Notes: generated by a model from the sequence alone, not told the origin. Positions 32,717 to 42,193 are shown, numbered from the stretch's first letter. The stretch: 50,058 nt of DNA from Fibrobacterota bacterium (GCA_003165595.1 PLWQ01000019.1:75341-125398); one strand, 5' to 3'. Numbers and translations: made by a program.

Positions 32717-33709
32717 GTGAGCATCGTAGCGGAATTCGCGCGCACACTTCACGAATCGGTTCCCATTCAAACCGGGCGGACGCTTGCGCCGATTGAGTAC
32801 CCGTCGCGAACCGTGCGGCTCAGCGGAATCAGGGTGGTCGTATTCGACATGTACGGCACCCTCATGAATTACTGGCGTCCCGAATTCGGCAGCGCACAGG
32901 CGAAACAGGATGTTCTTCTTTCGGCCTTTCGCAGGACCATAGCCAAGTTCGGCATGGAGGAATTTCTTGTCCGGATGAATCCCGGAGAGCCTGCCGAAAA
33001 GACGCTCAGCGACTTGTACCACGGTCTCATTGCGCTCAAGCACGAACAGGCTGCCGGGAAGAAAATCGAGTTTCCGGAAATAAAGATTGAGAGCGTGTGG
33101 GAGGCCATTGTGCTCATGCTCAAGCGGCGAGGCTACGATCCCGCGCGCATGGCACTGGGCGCGCAAGGCGATTTTGTCAAATGCGTGGCATATTGCTACA
33201 ACTTTTTTTCGTTCGCGCGGGGTCTGTACCCGGGCGTGTACGGGGCGCTTGCGCGTTTGCAGGCGGGCAACCTCAGGCTCGGCATTGTGTCGAATGCGCA
33301 GTTCTATACCCTTGTCGACCTGTCGCTCTTTCTGCGCGACCAGAGCAAGGGCGAGTGCGACGATTACATACGGGTGTTTGACCCGAACTTGATGTTCTTC
33401 TCGTTCGAATACGGCGTCGCGAAACCGCATCCACTGCTTTTTCGGAAGCTGTTCGACGCCTTGTACGAATATCATGTTCTTCCTTCTCAGACTCTTTTTG
33501 TCGGCAACGATCTCGTGACCGACCTCCGCCCGGCCCAGGAAGCAGGCATGAAAACCGCGTTCTTCACCGGCGACGATAGAAGCGCTTTTGTCCATGATCT
33601 GTCGGGCAAGGTTGTGCCCGACCTGTCGTTTTCGTCGTGGGACGACCTTGCCTCCCGGGTGACCTTTTATTCCAGTGAAGGCGAAAAAGAAACGAAAGGA
33701 ATGGAGTAA
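32717..33709 (+). CDS. HAD-superfamily hydrolase
   Basis: 330 residues from GTG 32717 with AAGGAG about 8 bases upstream. Motif I is DMYGTL with nucleophile Asp44 and Tyr at +2 instead of the phosphatase Asp, as in haloacid dehalogenase-type members. Motif II is the Ser/Asn of IVSNAQF, motif III Lys in VAKPHPLLF, and motif IV VGNDLVTDL. Residues 53-200 form a large alpha cap. The Tyr at +2 makes a phosphatase less certain. The stop overlaps the next start (TAATG), so it is coupled to the TPR protein. Confidence 0.8.
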   Translation: MSIVAEFARTLHESVPIQTGRTLAPIEYPSRTVRLSGIRVVVFDMYGTLMNYWRPEFGSAQAKQDVLLSAFRRTIAKFGMEEFLVRMNPGEPAEKTLSDLYHGLIALKHEQAAGKKIEFPEIKIESVWEAIVLMLKRRGYDPARMALGAQGDFVKCVAYCYNFFSFARGLYPGVYGALARLQAGNLRLGIVSNAQFYTLVDLSLFLRDQSKGECDDYIRVFDPNLMFFSFEYGVAKPHPLLFRKLFDALYEYHVLPSQTLFVGNDLVTDLRPAQEAGMKTAFFTGDDRSAFVHDLSGKVVPDLSFSSWDDLASRVTFYSSEGEKETKGME

Positions 33710-36700
33710 TGGCACGAGCACGTATCATGCAGCTTGCGTTGGCGTGCGCAGTATCCCTGGCATTCGCGGGGACGTCGGCGATGCAATTTTTTTCCGATTC
33801 AATCGGCGGGATCAACGCGCTGCCGGCCGCGCTCTTGCGCGGCGCCCAGGAAGCCTATGGCGTTAACATGAAGGGGCTGGACGCGCTTGACAGAGGCGAC
33901 TTCGACAGCGCTGCCGTTTATTTCTCCAGGGCGATGTCGCTGATACCAAATTATTCCGACGCGCACAACAACATGGGAGTAGTGCATTTCCGCAAGGGCA
34001 ATATTTCGCAGGCGCGCGCGATATGGCAGTCGATAACCGAGACCGACCCCGACTATGCAATCGCGTTTTACAACCTTGCGGTGGTTGATTATCACGAGAA
34101 AGACTATCAGGGGAGTGTGCCGTTTCTTCAAAGGGCCATCGGCATCAACAGAAAATTCGTCGAAGCGCTCATCATGGCCGGACGCGTTGATCTCATGCTC
34201 AATAAAAAGAAGGAGGCGGCAGGTTATTTTCGTGAAGCGTTCAAGGTCGATCCCGAGCGCGCCGAGTCATGGCAATTTTTGGCCTATGGTTTGGTTCAGG
34301 AGGGCGATACGGCCGGCGCCATTGCGGTACTGTCACGCCACCAGAGCAATGCCGAGGCACTCAAAATGCTCGGTGAAATAGAATCGTTCCGCAAGAACTA
34401 TAAAGCCGCCTCGACGTACTTTTCCGACGCGGTGTCGCATGGGGGCAATGCCGATCAGCTGCTGGATCTTGCCTCGTCGCAAATCGACCAACAGGCATGC
34501 AAGGATGCGCTTGCCACGCTTAAATTGTATGCCTCAAAAGTGTCGGTACAGGCCGCGGACGCCTACCTCTACGCGGGCATCGCCGCAAAGGAGTGCGGGG
34601 ACCTTGCCGAGTCACGCTCGTCTTTCGAAAAGGGAGTTGAGAAGTATCCTGCGGATGCGATTCTCAGGTACAACCTTGGTCAGGTCTATTTTCACTTGAA
34701 ACAATACGACCAGGCCGAGTCGATGTGGAACACCGTAAGTGATTCGCTCAACGACCCCTCGCTCTATTATCTGCGCGCCCTCAATGCGCGGCGGAAGGGG
34801 AACCTTGACCTTGCCGAAACCTACATTCGCAGCGCCTTGCGACGCGACGAAAGACCCGAGTACCTCGACCTGTTGGGCGTGCTGCTCTATGCAAAAGGAA
34901 ACAGCGACGAGGCAACGGCCAATTTCAGGAAAGCGCTCAGGCTGGATCCGGATCTTCGTTCGGCGCAGTTGAATCTGGCGCTTATTTCCCAATCCAAAGA
35001 CGATCTCGAAAAGTCAGCCGCCGACCTTGAAAAAGACCGCAGTGAGTGCCGGAGCAAGTGTCAGGATATTGCCCTTAAGCTTTCCATCGTGTACTATCAC
35101 CAGGGTTTGGTCGACAAGGCGGCGCGCCTGCTCGAATCGCTTCCGGATGGAGAGAAGAACGAACGCATTTTTCGTCACCTGGCCCTGTATTTCCGTGATC
35201 TTCACGACTGGGACAAGGCAATCAAGACGCTCGAAAAGGCAAAGACGTTCTTTGTTCTGGACGTGCAAACAGAGTACGAATTGGCCGAAGATTATCTCTT
35301 CTCCGGCGACAATCGCAAGGCCGTGGACGCGCTCAACGAACTCCTGGGGAAATGGGACCAGAATCCCTGGCGAATCTATTATCAGCTCGGTTATGCATAC
35401 ATGGAAATGAAGGAGTTTTCAAAAGCGAAATCGGCCTTAGAGCAAAGCCTTAAGAAGAAGCAGGATAACCTTGCAGCACAAGGGCTTATGGCATACATTC
35501 TCAATACGGAAGGCGATGTTTCGCAGGCACGGAACATTTGGGAAAAGACGCTTCGGGAAGACCCGTCGAATTTCACTTTGCTTATCAACATGGGGCTGTC
35601 GCTTGAGAAAGACGGCAGGTGCGAAGAGGCGCTCGCGTATTACCAGAAAGCCCAATTGCTCAAGCGCGACGACAATGCAATTCAGATCAATATCGGCAAT
35701 GCATACGGCTGCATGGACAAGAATCGCGAGGCAATCACGGCCTACACTGCGGCCCTTACGTCGCCAAAGCGCAATTTGGCTTCATTCAATATCTTTTTGC
35801 TTGCACAAAAGACCGGCGACCAGACAAACGCCGCCTCAATGCTGTCCATTCTGACGTCGGAATTTCCGTCATCGTCCTATACTGTTCGCGCGCAAGCCGA
35901 CATGAGTCTGTGGAAAAAAGACACGGCGACCGCCCTTGCCAAGCTGGAAGCGGTACCCGACAAGGATCCGGGAGACTATGTCGTGCTGGCGCGCATCTAC
36001 GCAAACCGGAGGAATTCCTCAAAGGCAATGGGCTTTCTTGCAAAGCTTCCGGCGGAACCCTACTGGGAAAAGGCGAAAACAGGCGTGATGGCCCAGATGG
36101 ATTTTGTCTCCGGTGATTATGCGAAGGCTCTCTCGGAAATGAAAAGCATCGGCGACTCCAGCTTTGCCGCCCTGTACAACATGGCCGTCGCCGCGTTCAA
36201 CGCCAAAGCGTACGACGACGCCATTGCCATAGGAGAGAAGATCGTATCCAGGGCAAAAGGAGAAGACCGGGCCGACGTTTGCCGGCTGGTCGGCAACGCG
36301 GCCATGGGAAAGAAACAATGGAAAAAGGCGCTCGAATGGTACCAACAGCTCGAAGACCTCAAGCACGGCGATCCGCTCGTCCAGTATAACCTCGCGGTTA
36401 TCTGCTACAATGTGGGCAACATGGAAGAATCCTGGACCTACTACCAAAAGGCGCGCCAGCTCGACCCGAAGATCGAAAACAAGGATATCGAAAAACGATA
36501 CCAGAGCCTGCATTCCCAGGGCGCGGGCATTTCACAGATAATGGATTCCGTTGACTATTGGTACAATACCGCGGTCACGATGCAGGACAGCGCCCGCGAT
36601 ACCACGGCCGAGGCCTATTACAAGAAGATCCTCGAGAAGAACCCCACCTATTACCGGGCCTGGAACAATCTGGGCGCGATATACTCCGGAAGGGGAGAAC

Positions 36701-36909
36701 TCGACAAAGCGGTGGAGTGTTATCTCAAATCCGTGGAGAAACAGCACGACATTCCCGAAGCGTATGCCAATCTCGTGAATATCTACATTGAAATGAAGAA
36801 CGTCAAGGAGGCTCAGCGGTGGATAATCAAGGGTCTGGGCCACAATCCGGACAGCGATATGCTCAAGGAGCTTGATGCAAAAGTAAAAGCCCTGGCAAGG
36901 AAGAAGTAG
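33709..36909 (+). CDS. Large exported tetratricopeptide-repeat protein
   Basis: 1066 residues. An N-terminal signal peptide (LALACAVSLAFAGTSA) is followed by some 25 TPR-like helical pairs to the end, many with the W/Y-x2-LG/A-x3-F/Y pattern (for example YSDAHNNMGVVHFRKGNISQ and YYRAWNNLGAIYSGRGELDK). No catalytic domain is seen. Such proteins are periplasmic or outer-membrane scaffolds. Start and HAD stop share one base (TAATG). Confidence 0.85.
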   Translation: MARARIMQLALACAVSLAFAGTSAMQFFSDSIGGINALPAALLRGAQEAYGVNMKGLDALDRGDFDSAAVYFSRAMSLIPNYSDAHNNMGVVHFRKGNISQARAIWQSITETDPDYAIAFYNLAVVDYHEKDYQGSVPFLQRAIGINRKFVEALIMAGRVDLMLNKKKEAAGYFREAFKVDPERAESWQFLAYGLVQEGDTAGAIAVLSRHQSNAEALKMLGEIESFRKNYKAASTYFSDAVSHGGNADQLLDLASSQIDQQACKDALATLKLYASKVSVQAADAYLYAGIAAKECGDLAESRSSFEKGVEKYPADAILRYNLGQVYFHLKQYDQAESMWNTVSDSLNDPSLYYLRALNARRKGNLDLAETYIRSALRRDERPEYLDLLGVLLYAKGNSDEATANFRKALRLDPDLRSAQLNLALISQSKDDLEKSAADLEKDRSECRSKCQDIALKLSIVYYHQGLVDKAARLLESLPDGEKNERIFRHLALYFRDLHDWDKAIKTLEKAKTFFVLDVQTEYELAEDYLFSGDNRKAVDALNELLGKWDQNPWRIYYQLGYAYMEMKEFSKAKSALEQSLKKKQDNLAAQGLMAYILNTEGDVSQARNIWEKTLREDPSNFTLLINMGLSLEKDGRCEEALAYYQKAQLLKRDDNAIQINIGNAYGCMDKNREAITAYTAALTSPKRNLASFNIFLLAQKTGDQTNAASMLSILTSEFPSSSYTVRAQADMSLWKKDTATALAKLEAVPDKDPGDYVVLARIYANRRNSSKAMGFLAKLPAEPYWEKAKTGVMAQMDFVSGDYAKALSEMKSIGDSSFAALYNMAVAAFNAKAYDDAIAIGEKIVSRAKGEDRADVCRLVGNAAMGKKQWKKALEWYQQLEDLKHGDPLVQYNLAVICYNVGNMEESWTYYQKARQLDPKIENKDIEKRYQSLHSQGAGISQIMDSVDYWYNTAVTMQDSARDTTAEAYYKKILEKNPTYYRAWNNLGAIYSGRGELDKAVECYLKSVEKQHDIPEAYANLVNIYIEMKNVKEAQRWIIKGLGHNPDSDMLKELDAKVKALARKK

Positions 36910-36914
36910 CGCGC

Positions 36915-37061
36915 ATGAAATCGGCAACCAACCGGTATCGCCCGCCGCGAGTTCGCTATGACCTCGATGGCTGGCGAAAGAAGGGTTCCCAGGGAAACGC
37001 GCAGCCGCAGTACGGTAGGCAGGCGCTGGGGTTCGGCAAGCGCAAAAAGGGAAAAGCATGA
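36915..37061 (+). CDS. Small basic protein, 48 residues
   Basis: ATG 36915 lies five bases after the TPR gene stop and the frame ends at TGA 37059-37061. The product is rich in Arg, Lys, Gly and Gln (YDLDGWRKKGSQGN, FGKRKKGKA). Synonymous positions look coding-like. No family recognised. It may be translated from the TPR transcript by re-initiation. Confidence 0.45.
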   Translation: MKSATNRYRPPRVRYDLDGWRKKGSQGNAQPQYGRQALGFGKRKKGKA

Positions 37062-37145
37062 ACCGCTGATTGCCTTCATGTATTTTGAGCGAAGAATTTA
37101 CCTGTGCCGGGAAAGTCCCGTTTGTCCGGTATCCGGAGGAAAAAT

Positions 37146-38477
37146 ATGGACTACATGAGTTCGGTTCTGATTGTCGGCGGCGGCGGCCGCGAGCACGCGA
37201 TGGTGAAGGCTCTTCTGCGTTCCGACCACCCGTTGTGCATGTATGCGTACCCGGGCAACCCCGGCATGCAGAACGACGGTTGCACGCTCGTTGACGGCAC
37301 AATAAAAAGCTGGAACGAACTCGCCGAATGGGTTGACAAGAACGAAATCGATCTTACCATTGTGGGCCCCGAAGCGCCGCTTGTGGAGGGCATCGTCGAA
37401 ATCTTCAAGAAGAAAGGCCGCGCCATCTTCGGGCCGGGGAAGAAGGCTGCGCAAATTGAGGGCAACAAGGCGTTTGCCAAGAAATTCATGAAGAAGTACG
37501 GCATTCCGACCGCAGCGTTTTCCGTTTTCGACAACAAGGATGCGGCAACAGCCTATGTTAAGAAAATGGGGGCGCCCATCGTGGTCAAAGCAAGCGGCCT
37601 TGCCGCGGGCAAGGGCGCCGTGGTGTGCGAAACACTCAAAGAAGCCACCGACGCAATCGGCAGCATGCTCGACGCCAGGGTGTTCGGCGAGGCGGGAAGC
37701 ACCGTTGTGATCGAGGAAAAAATGACCGGCGAAGAGGCTTCGGTTTTTGTTCTCGCCGACGGCAAGTCGTATAAGATCCTGCCCGTGTCGCAGGACCACA
37801 AGCGCATCGGCGACCAAGACACCGGTCCCAACACCGGCGGCATGGGCGCGTATGCGCCGTGTCCGCTCGTCGACAAAAAACTGCTTGCTCAAATTGAAGA
37901 GGAAATAATCGTACCCACCCTCGACGGCATGAAAAAGGACGGTTTCCCGTATCACGGGCTTCTGTACGTCGGCGTGATGGTCACCGAGAGCGGCCCCAGG
38001 GTGGTCGAATACAACTGCCGGTTCGGCGACCCGGAGACCCAGGCGGTGCTGCCGCTTGTCGATTGCGACTGGTACGAACTGTTCCTGGCGTGCGCCACCG
38101 GAAGACTTTCGTCGGTAAAGTGGCACGTGAGGCCCGAGTACTGCGTGTCGGTGGTGCTGGCGTCCAAAGGATACCCCGGCAAGTACGAAAAGGGCAAGCT
38201 CATCGGCGGCATCGAGAAGGCCGAAGGGCACAAGAGCAACGTCGACGTCTACCATGCGGGGACCGCGCTCAACAAAGACGGCCAGATCGTCACCAATGGC
38301 GGGCGCGTGCTCACGGTGAGCGCGTGGGCCGACTCCATTTCCGATGCGATTACCGAGGCCTACGAAGCGGTCGGCGCCATTCATTTTGACGGCATGACAT
38401 ACAGGAAAGACATAGCGGCAAAAGGCATGGCCCGGGTGAAGAAGAACAAAGAGGCCGAGTCGGTAAGAACAAAGTAG
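37146..38477 (+). CDS. purD: Phosphoribosylamine-glycine ligase (GAR synthetase)
   Basis: Second step of purine synthesis. 443 residues from ATG 37146 with GGAGG 5-6 bases upstream. N-terminal [12 protein letters not shown], the GPEAPLVEG loop, ATP-grasp domain with [26 protein letters not shown] and [12 protein letters not shown] metal-binding region, then the C-terminal PurD domain. purE follows downstream in the same orientation. Confidence 0.96.
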   Translation: MDYMSSVLIVGGGGREHAMVKALLRSDHPLCMYAYPGNPGMQNDGCTLVDGTIKSWNELAEWVDKNEIDLTIVGPEAPLVEGIVEIFKKKGRAIFGPGKKAAQIEGNKAFAKKFMKKYGIPTAAFSVFDNKDAATAYVKKMGAPIVVKASGLAAGKGAVVCETLKEATDAIGSMLDARVFGEAGSTVVIEEKMTGEEASVFVLADGKSYKILPVSQDHKRIGDQDTGPNTGGMGAYAPCPLVDKKLLAQIEEEIIVPTLDGMKKDGFPYHGLLYVGVMVTESGPRVVEYNCRFGDPETQAVLPLVDCDWYELFLACATGRLSSVKWHVRPEYCVSVVLASKGYPGKYEKGKLIGGIEKAEGHKSNVDVYHAGTALNKDGQIVTNGGRVLTVSAWADSISDAITEAYEAVGAIHFDGMTYRKDIAAKGMARVKKNKEAESVRTK

Positions 38478-38603
38478 ATAGAAAGAAAGTAACAAAGTGG
38501 CATAGTGACAAAGTTGGAAATAGAAATAATCAGCTGATCGCTTTGTCGGCTTCTTGACTTTGTAACTTTGTTACTCTGTCACTACTCGTTAGAAGGAGTC
38601 TTC
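38478..38603. repeat. Inverted arms of an 8-bp tandem repeat in the purD-purE spacer
   Basis: The left arm 38488-38514 is three-and-a-half copies of AGTnACAA (AGTAACAA, AGTGGCAT, AGTGACAA, AGT). The right arm 38557-38583 is the same unit in inverse orientation. Aligned as a stem, 21 of 27 positions pair. The centre includes the palindrome ATCAGCTGAT. It lies between a stop and a well-formed purE ribosome site (GAAGGAG), so it would be in the transcript as a long hairpin. Confidence 0.65.
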
Positions 38604-39068
38604 ATGTCCGGCATGAAAGTCGCCCTTGTCATGGGGTCTAAATCCGACAAAGAGCTTGCCGACAAAGCCGAGGCCTTGCTCAAGGAATTCGGCGTGGATT
38701 GCGAATCATTCGTTATTTCCGCACACCGGAACCCGAACAAGATAAGAAAATTCGCCAGGGCAGCCGAGGAAAATGGCTTTGGTGTGATTGTCGCCATGGC
38801 CGGGCTTGCCGCGCATCTGCCCGGCGTTGTGGCAAGCCTTACGGTTCTGCCGGTGATCGGCGTTCCCGTTGAGTCGGGCCCGCTTTGCGGGGAAGACGCA
38901 CTGCTCTCTATTGTCCAGATGCCGCCGGGAATCCCGGTTGCCACGGTCGGCATCGGCAATGCAAGAAACGCCGCGCTGCTCGCCGTGCAAATTCTGTCGG
39001 TGCACAATCTCAAGCTGCGCGAGAAAATGAAAGAGTACCGCAAGCAATACGGTGACGATCTTGACTGA
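38604..39068 (+). CDS. purE: N5-carboxyaminoimidazole ribonucleotide mutase
   Basis: Purine step moving the carboxyl of N5-CAIR to C4. 154 residues from ATG 38604 with AAGGAG upstream. MGSKSDKELADKA, SAHRNPNKI with the catalytic His, AGLAAHLPG and the conserved GIGNARNAALLA are clear. SAHR rather than SAHK favours class I, which needs a PurK partner; none is in the window. The stop overlaps the following tsaC start. Confidence 0.95.
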   Translation: MSGMKVALVMGSKSDKELADKAEALLKEFGVDCESFVISAHRNPNKIRKFARAAEENGFGVIVAMAGLAAHLPGVVASLTVLPVIGVPVESGPLCGEDALLSIVQMPPGIPVATVGIGNARNAALLAVQILSVHNLKLREKMKEYRKQYGDDLD

Positions 39069-39684
39069 GCGGATAAGTCTTGCCTCGCTGGCGCACTCCG
39101 GAAAGTCCGCCGAAAACCTGGACAAGCTTGTTGGCCGGATCAACCAGGGTGCGGTGTTTGTCTACCCGACCGAAACCATTTACGGCATCGGAGGCAGGGC
39201 CGACAGCGAAGACGTCGAGAAGCGCATCAGGTCCATAAAAGGGCGGCACAAGGTTTCACCGCTCATACTTATTGCCGCGGACGTCAAACATTTCAATTCC
39301 CTCGGTCTTCGCTTTACCCGCAGCGCCCGGCTGCTTGCCGAAAAATTCTGGCCGGGCAACCTCACGCTCATTGTGCAGTCGACCCGTACACGCGACGGCG
39401 TGGGAATCAGGATCTCCGACCATCCCTTTATCACCGCTCTTTACACACGTCTCGATGTCCCGCTGTTTTCCACGAGCGCCAACATTAGCGACACGCCGTA
39501 CGCCAACGACCCGGACGCCATTTTCAACACATTTCGGGGGAAAGTTGATTTCATGATCGACGCGGGAGTCTTGCCCGAGTCCATGCCGTCAACGGTCGCA
39601 AGAATCGCCGAAGACGACACCGTTGAGATCCTTCGTGAGGGTGTCGTGCCTGCCGAGCGAGTGATGCAAACGGTCCGGCAGTAG
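39052..39684 (+). CDS. tsaC: L-threonylcarbamoyladenylate synthase (Sua5/YciO/YrdC)
   Basis: Makes threonylcarbamoyl-AMP from threonine, bicarbonate and ATP for t6A37 tRNA modification. 210 residues: VYPTETIYGIGG, the KGRHKVSPL helix, WPGNLTLIV, STSANISDTPY, and the C-terminal VEILREGVV. GTG 39052 overlaps the end of purE; TTG 39061 is an alternative start. It lacks the Sua5 C-terminal domain, so it is of the short YrdC type. Confidence 0.9.
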   Translation: MTILTERISLASLAHSGKSAENLDKLVGRINQGAVFVYPTETIYGIGGRADSEDVEKRIRSIKGRHKVSPLILIAADVKHFNSLGLRFTRSARLLAEKFWPGNLTLIVQSTRTRDGVGIRISDHPFITALYTRLDVPLFSTSANISDTPYANDPDAIFNTFRGKVDFMIDAGVLPESMPSTVARIAEDDTVEILREGVVPAERVMQTVRQ

Positions 39685-39711
39685 AACAAAACGCACCATG
39701 GCAGGATCACC

Positions 39712-41295
39712 ATGAAGCAGGCAAACGAAGGAGCCGGGCGGGCAGGGGCGAGGCCGAGGTTGCTGCTTGTAAACCCATTCGCGGAAATAAAGCAATTTGC
39801 CTCGAACATCGGCTTTACGCGGCTTATCGGAAAGAAGGCGGGGACCACGCCGCTTGCCCTTCCATTGCTCGCCGCCCATGCGCCGGCCCATTGGGACGTG
39901 CGCATCATTGATGAGGAGATCGAGGCGATTCCGCTGGACATTTCCGCCGATCTTGTCGGAATCACCGCACTCACCACCACCATCGACCGCGCCTACCGGA
40001 TCGCCGACTCGTTTCGCAGCCGCGGCATCAAGGTTGTGATGGGTGGACCCACGGTCACCTATAATTCTTCCGAAGCGCTCCTGCATGCAGACAGCGTGGT
40101 GATCGGCGAGGCGGAACACGTGTGGAAGGAGATCCTTGATGGAGCGGAATCCGGCAGGCTTGAGCAGGTGTACCGCTCCGAAACACCCGTTGCGTACAAA
40201 CACTCTCCGATTCCTCGGTGGGACCTTGTGGACACACGGAATTTGGCGGCACTTCCGGTCCAGGTGTCGCGCGGCTGCCCGTTTCATTGCGATTTTTGTC
40301 TCGTGTCGCAGATGTTCGGACAAACCATGCGCTATCGCGACATAGACGACATTATCGCCGAAGTGCAGTCCCTTCCCAAGAAGACGGTGTTTTTCGTTGA
40401 CGACAATCTTACGGCAAACAAAAACTTTGCGCGCGGGCTCATGAAGCGTCTTATGCCGCTCGGACTGTCGTGGATAGGGCAGGTGAGCATTGAAATCGCC
40501 GAATTTCCGGACCTGCTTGCCGACATGGCGGCCGCGGGGTGCATGCACGTTCTGGTGGGACTGGAATCCGTAAACGAGGCCAGCCTTGGAGAAGCGCACA
40601 AACGGCAGAACAACGCCGCGCGCTACGCCGAGGCCATACGGAAAATCAACAATGCGGGCATTCACGTGAATGCCTCCATGATTGTCGGCTTCGATAACGA
40701 CACGCTCGCCGAATTCGACCGGATTCACGAATTCATGAATGCCGCGGATCTGTGGTATGTCAACCTGAACCTCCTTGACGCCATTCCGGGAACCGCGCTT
40801 CACCAGAGGATCGCGGCGCAGGGCCGGTGGTGCGGCCGGCCCAACAGGTTCACGGGCGGCATGTTTCCCACGATCCGGTATATGCACATGTCGCAGTCGG
40901 ACCTTTTCGACGCCTACTTGAATACCATGCGCGCAATTTACTCCTGGGAAGACCTGCTTCCGCGCATCGTCCGGCTGTTCTCAAGCGGCTGGTATCTGCG
41001 GCCCGAACGAAACAAGGACATCCATGCCTTTGACAAAATAAGAATGTCTATTGCAATGATCTGGAGATTCCTTGTCCGCGGCGAACCCGCCAAGCGACGG
41101 GTATTTTTGGAATTGTTCCGGCTTGTCCGCCTGCGAAAAGTTTCTCCCGAAAAGGTCGTCTTCTTCCTTCTCACGGTGGAGGGAATCCACCGGCTGTTTG
41201 CCGACATACAGCCGCTGCTTCCGGAGTGGCGCGCGCAGATCGCGCTTCGGGATTCGGGGCCGTTTTCCGTGACAAGGGAGTCCGGTGCCCTCTAA
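39712..41295 (+). CDS. B12-binding-type radical SAM protein
   Basis: 527 residues. The N-terminal 165 residues form a Rossmann-like cobalamin-binding type domain (LLLVNPF, GITALTTTIDRAYRIAD, VVMGGPTVT). The radical SAM core follows, with Cys189-x3-Cys193-x2-Cys196 in SRGCPFHCDFC, FFVDDNLTANK and LVGLESVNE. The His of the canonical DxHxxG B12 loop is not evident, so cobalamin may not be bound. The C-terminal 150 residues are helical (DUF4070-like). Related enzymes modify lipids, hopanoids or chlorins. Substrate unknown. Confidence 0.8.
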   Translation: MKQANEGAGRAGARPRLLLVNPFAEIKQFASNIGFTRLIGKKAGTTPLALPLLAAHAPAHWDVRIIDEEIEAIPLDISADLVGITALTTTIDRAYRIADSFRSRGIKVVMGGPTVTYNSSEALLHADSVVIGEAEHVWKEILDGAESGRLEQVYRSETPVAYKHSPIPRWDLVDTRNLAALPVQVSRGCPFHCDFCLVSQMFGQTMRYRDIDDIIAEVQSLPKKTVFFVDDNLTANKNFARGLMKRLMPLGLSWIGQVSIEIAEFPDLLADMAAAGCMHVLVGLESVNEASLGEAHKRQNNAARYAEAIRKINNAGIHVNASMIVGFDNDTLAEFDRIHEFMNAADLWYVNLNLLDAIPGTALHQRIAAQGRWCGRPNRFTGGMFPTIRYMHMSQSDLFDAYLNTMRAIYSWEDLLPRIVRLFSSGWYLRPERNKDIHAFDKIRMSIAMIWRFLVRGEPAKRRVFLELFRLVRLRKVSPEKVVFFLLTVEGIHRLFADIQPLLPEWRAQIALRDSGPFSVTRESGAL

Positions 41296-41347
41296 AGGCA
41301 CGGCTGCCGACCGAGGCACGCTCCTACGCATTTGCTATATTACTACA

Positions 41348-41376
41348 GTAAAGAACCACGGCCATAGGCCGTGGCT
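41348..41376 (+). repeat. REP-like palindrome, GTRAAGAACC family, copy 2
   Basis: GTAAAGAACC leads into CCACGGCC-ATA-GGCCGTGG (41356-41374), then CTTTG. Read from the 5' flank it matches the minus-strand copy at 45702-45730 at most of 28 positions, with compensating changes in the stem. Confidence 0.7.
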
Positions 41377-41383
41377 TTGATGA

Positions 41384-41480
41384 GGGGTAAAACCCCGAAA
41401 TCAAAGAAAAGCACGTACGTGCTTTAGCGTAACGTTGTGCATCACGCCCACAGGCGTGGTCTCCTTTTGAGAAACGCCAT
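41384..41480. repeat. Array of additional hairpins after the REP-like copy
   Basis: In order: GGGG-TAAAA-CCCC (41384-41396), the loop-free palindrome AAAGCACGTACGTGCTTT (41408-41425), CACGCC-CACA-GGCGTG (41443-41458), and a short GCC-ATA-GGC (about 41477-41486). All lie in the 220-base gap before the methyltransferase gene, so they would be in its 5' leader if transcribed from upstream. Confidence 0.6.
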
Positions 41481-41515
41481 AGGCTTTTCACCTGTACCCG
41501 TTTGCGCTGCACAAA

Positions 41516-42193
41516 ATGAATCTCCCATTCTTCAGTTCGCCTACAAAGCTGAACGTCACCGATTTTGTGCGTGCCGTGCGTCGCAGGCTCGAACAGAAAT
41601 GCGGGCTGGCGGGAGGGAAGTCGATCCTGTTTGTGCACGATGACGAAATTCCTCTTCTTGCCTGGCTTGCGGAGCAGAGCAGGGTTGGCATTGTAGAAAT
41701 CGGTTGTTTGTACGGCGGCAGCACGGCTCTTATCCTGGAGAACAAGAATTATTCTGTTCCCTTTACGTCAATTGATCCTTTTGTGCCCGATAGCATGGGA
41801 AAGGAAAACGCGGGCGGGGAGAAACAGGCCCTGCGCAACATCGCGGCCTATGCTGGACCGCTCGATAAACACAAATTTCGTTTGATCGCCGATTATAGCT
41901 ATCACGTTTCGCCCGGGTGGAATCAACCGATTGATCTGCTGTGGCTGGACGGCGATCATGAATACGACGGGGTAAAAAGGGATTTCGAGGAATGGCGGGG
42001 CTTTGTTGCCTCCGGCGGCAGGATCGCGCTGCACGATTCTCGAAGGCCCCAGGTCTCCAATATTCCGGAAAGCGAATACGATCGTGGCTGGCCCGGGCCA
42101 ACCACGCTTGCAAACGAGATAAGAACCGGGCATTCGGCGGAATTCTTCGTTGAAATGGAAGTTGGGAGTATTGTTGTTTTCCAAAAGAAATGA
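41516..42193 (+). CDS. Class I SAM-dependent methyltransferase (Methyltransf_24 type)
   Basis: 225 residues. SAM-binding glycine loop VEIGCLYGGST at about 61-71, SIDPFVPD after beta 2, LLWLDGDHEYDGVKRD (acidic motif II) and IALHDS at the end of the core. This is the O-methyltransferase-like group common beside polysaccharide or secondary-metabolite genes. No substrate can be assigned. The start has no strong SD. Confidence 0.8.
   Translation: MNLPFFSSPTKLNVTDFVRAVRRRLEQKCGLAGGKSILFVHDDEIPLLAWLAEQSRVGIVEIGCLYGGSTALILENKNYSVPFTSIDPFVPDSMGKENAGGEKQALRNIAAYAGPLDKHKFRLIADYSYHVSPGWNQPIDLLWLDGDHEYDGVKRDFEEWRGFVASGGRIALHDSRRPQVSNIPESEYDRGWPGPTTLANEIRTGHSAEFFVEMEVGSIVVFQKK

Noticed and set aside
37098-38495. 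465-codon frame opposite purD
   Set aside because: Shadow of purD; composition lacks protein features.
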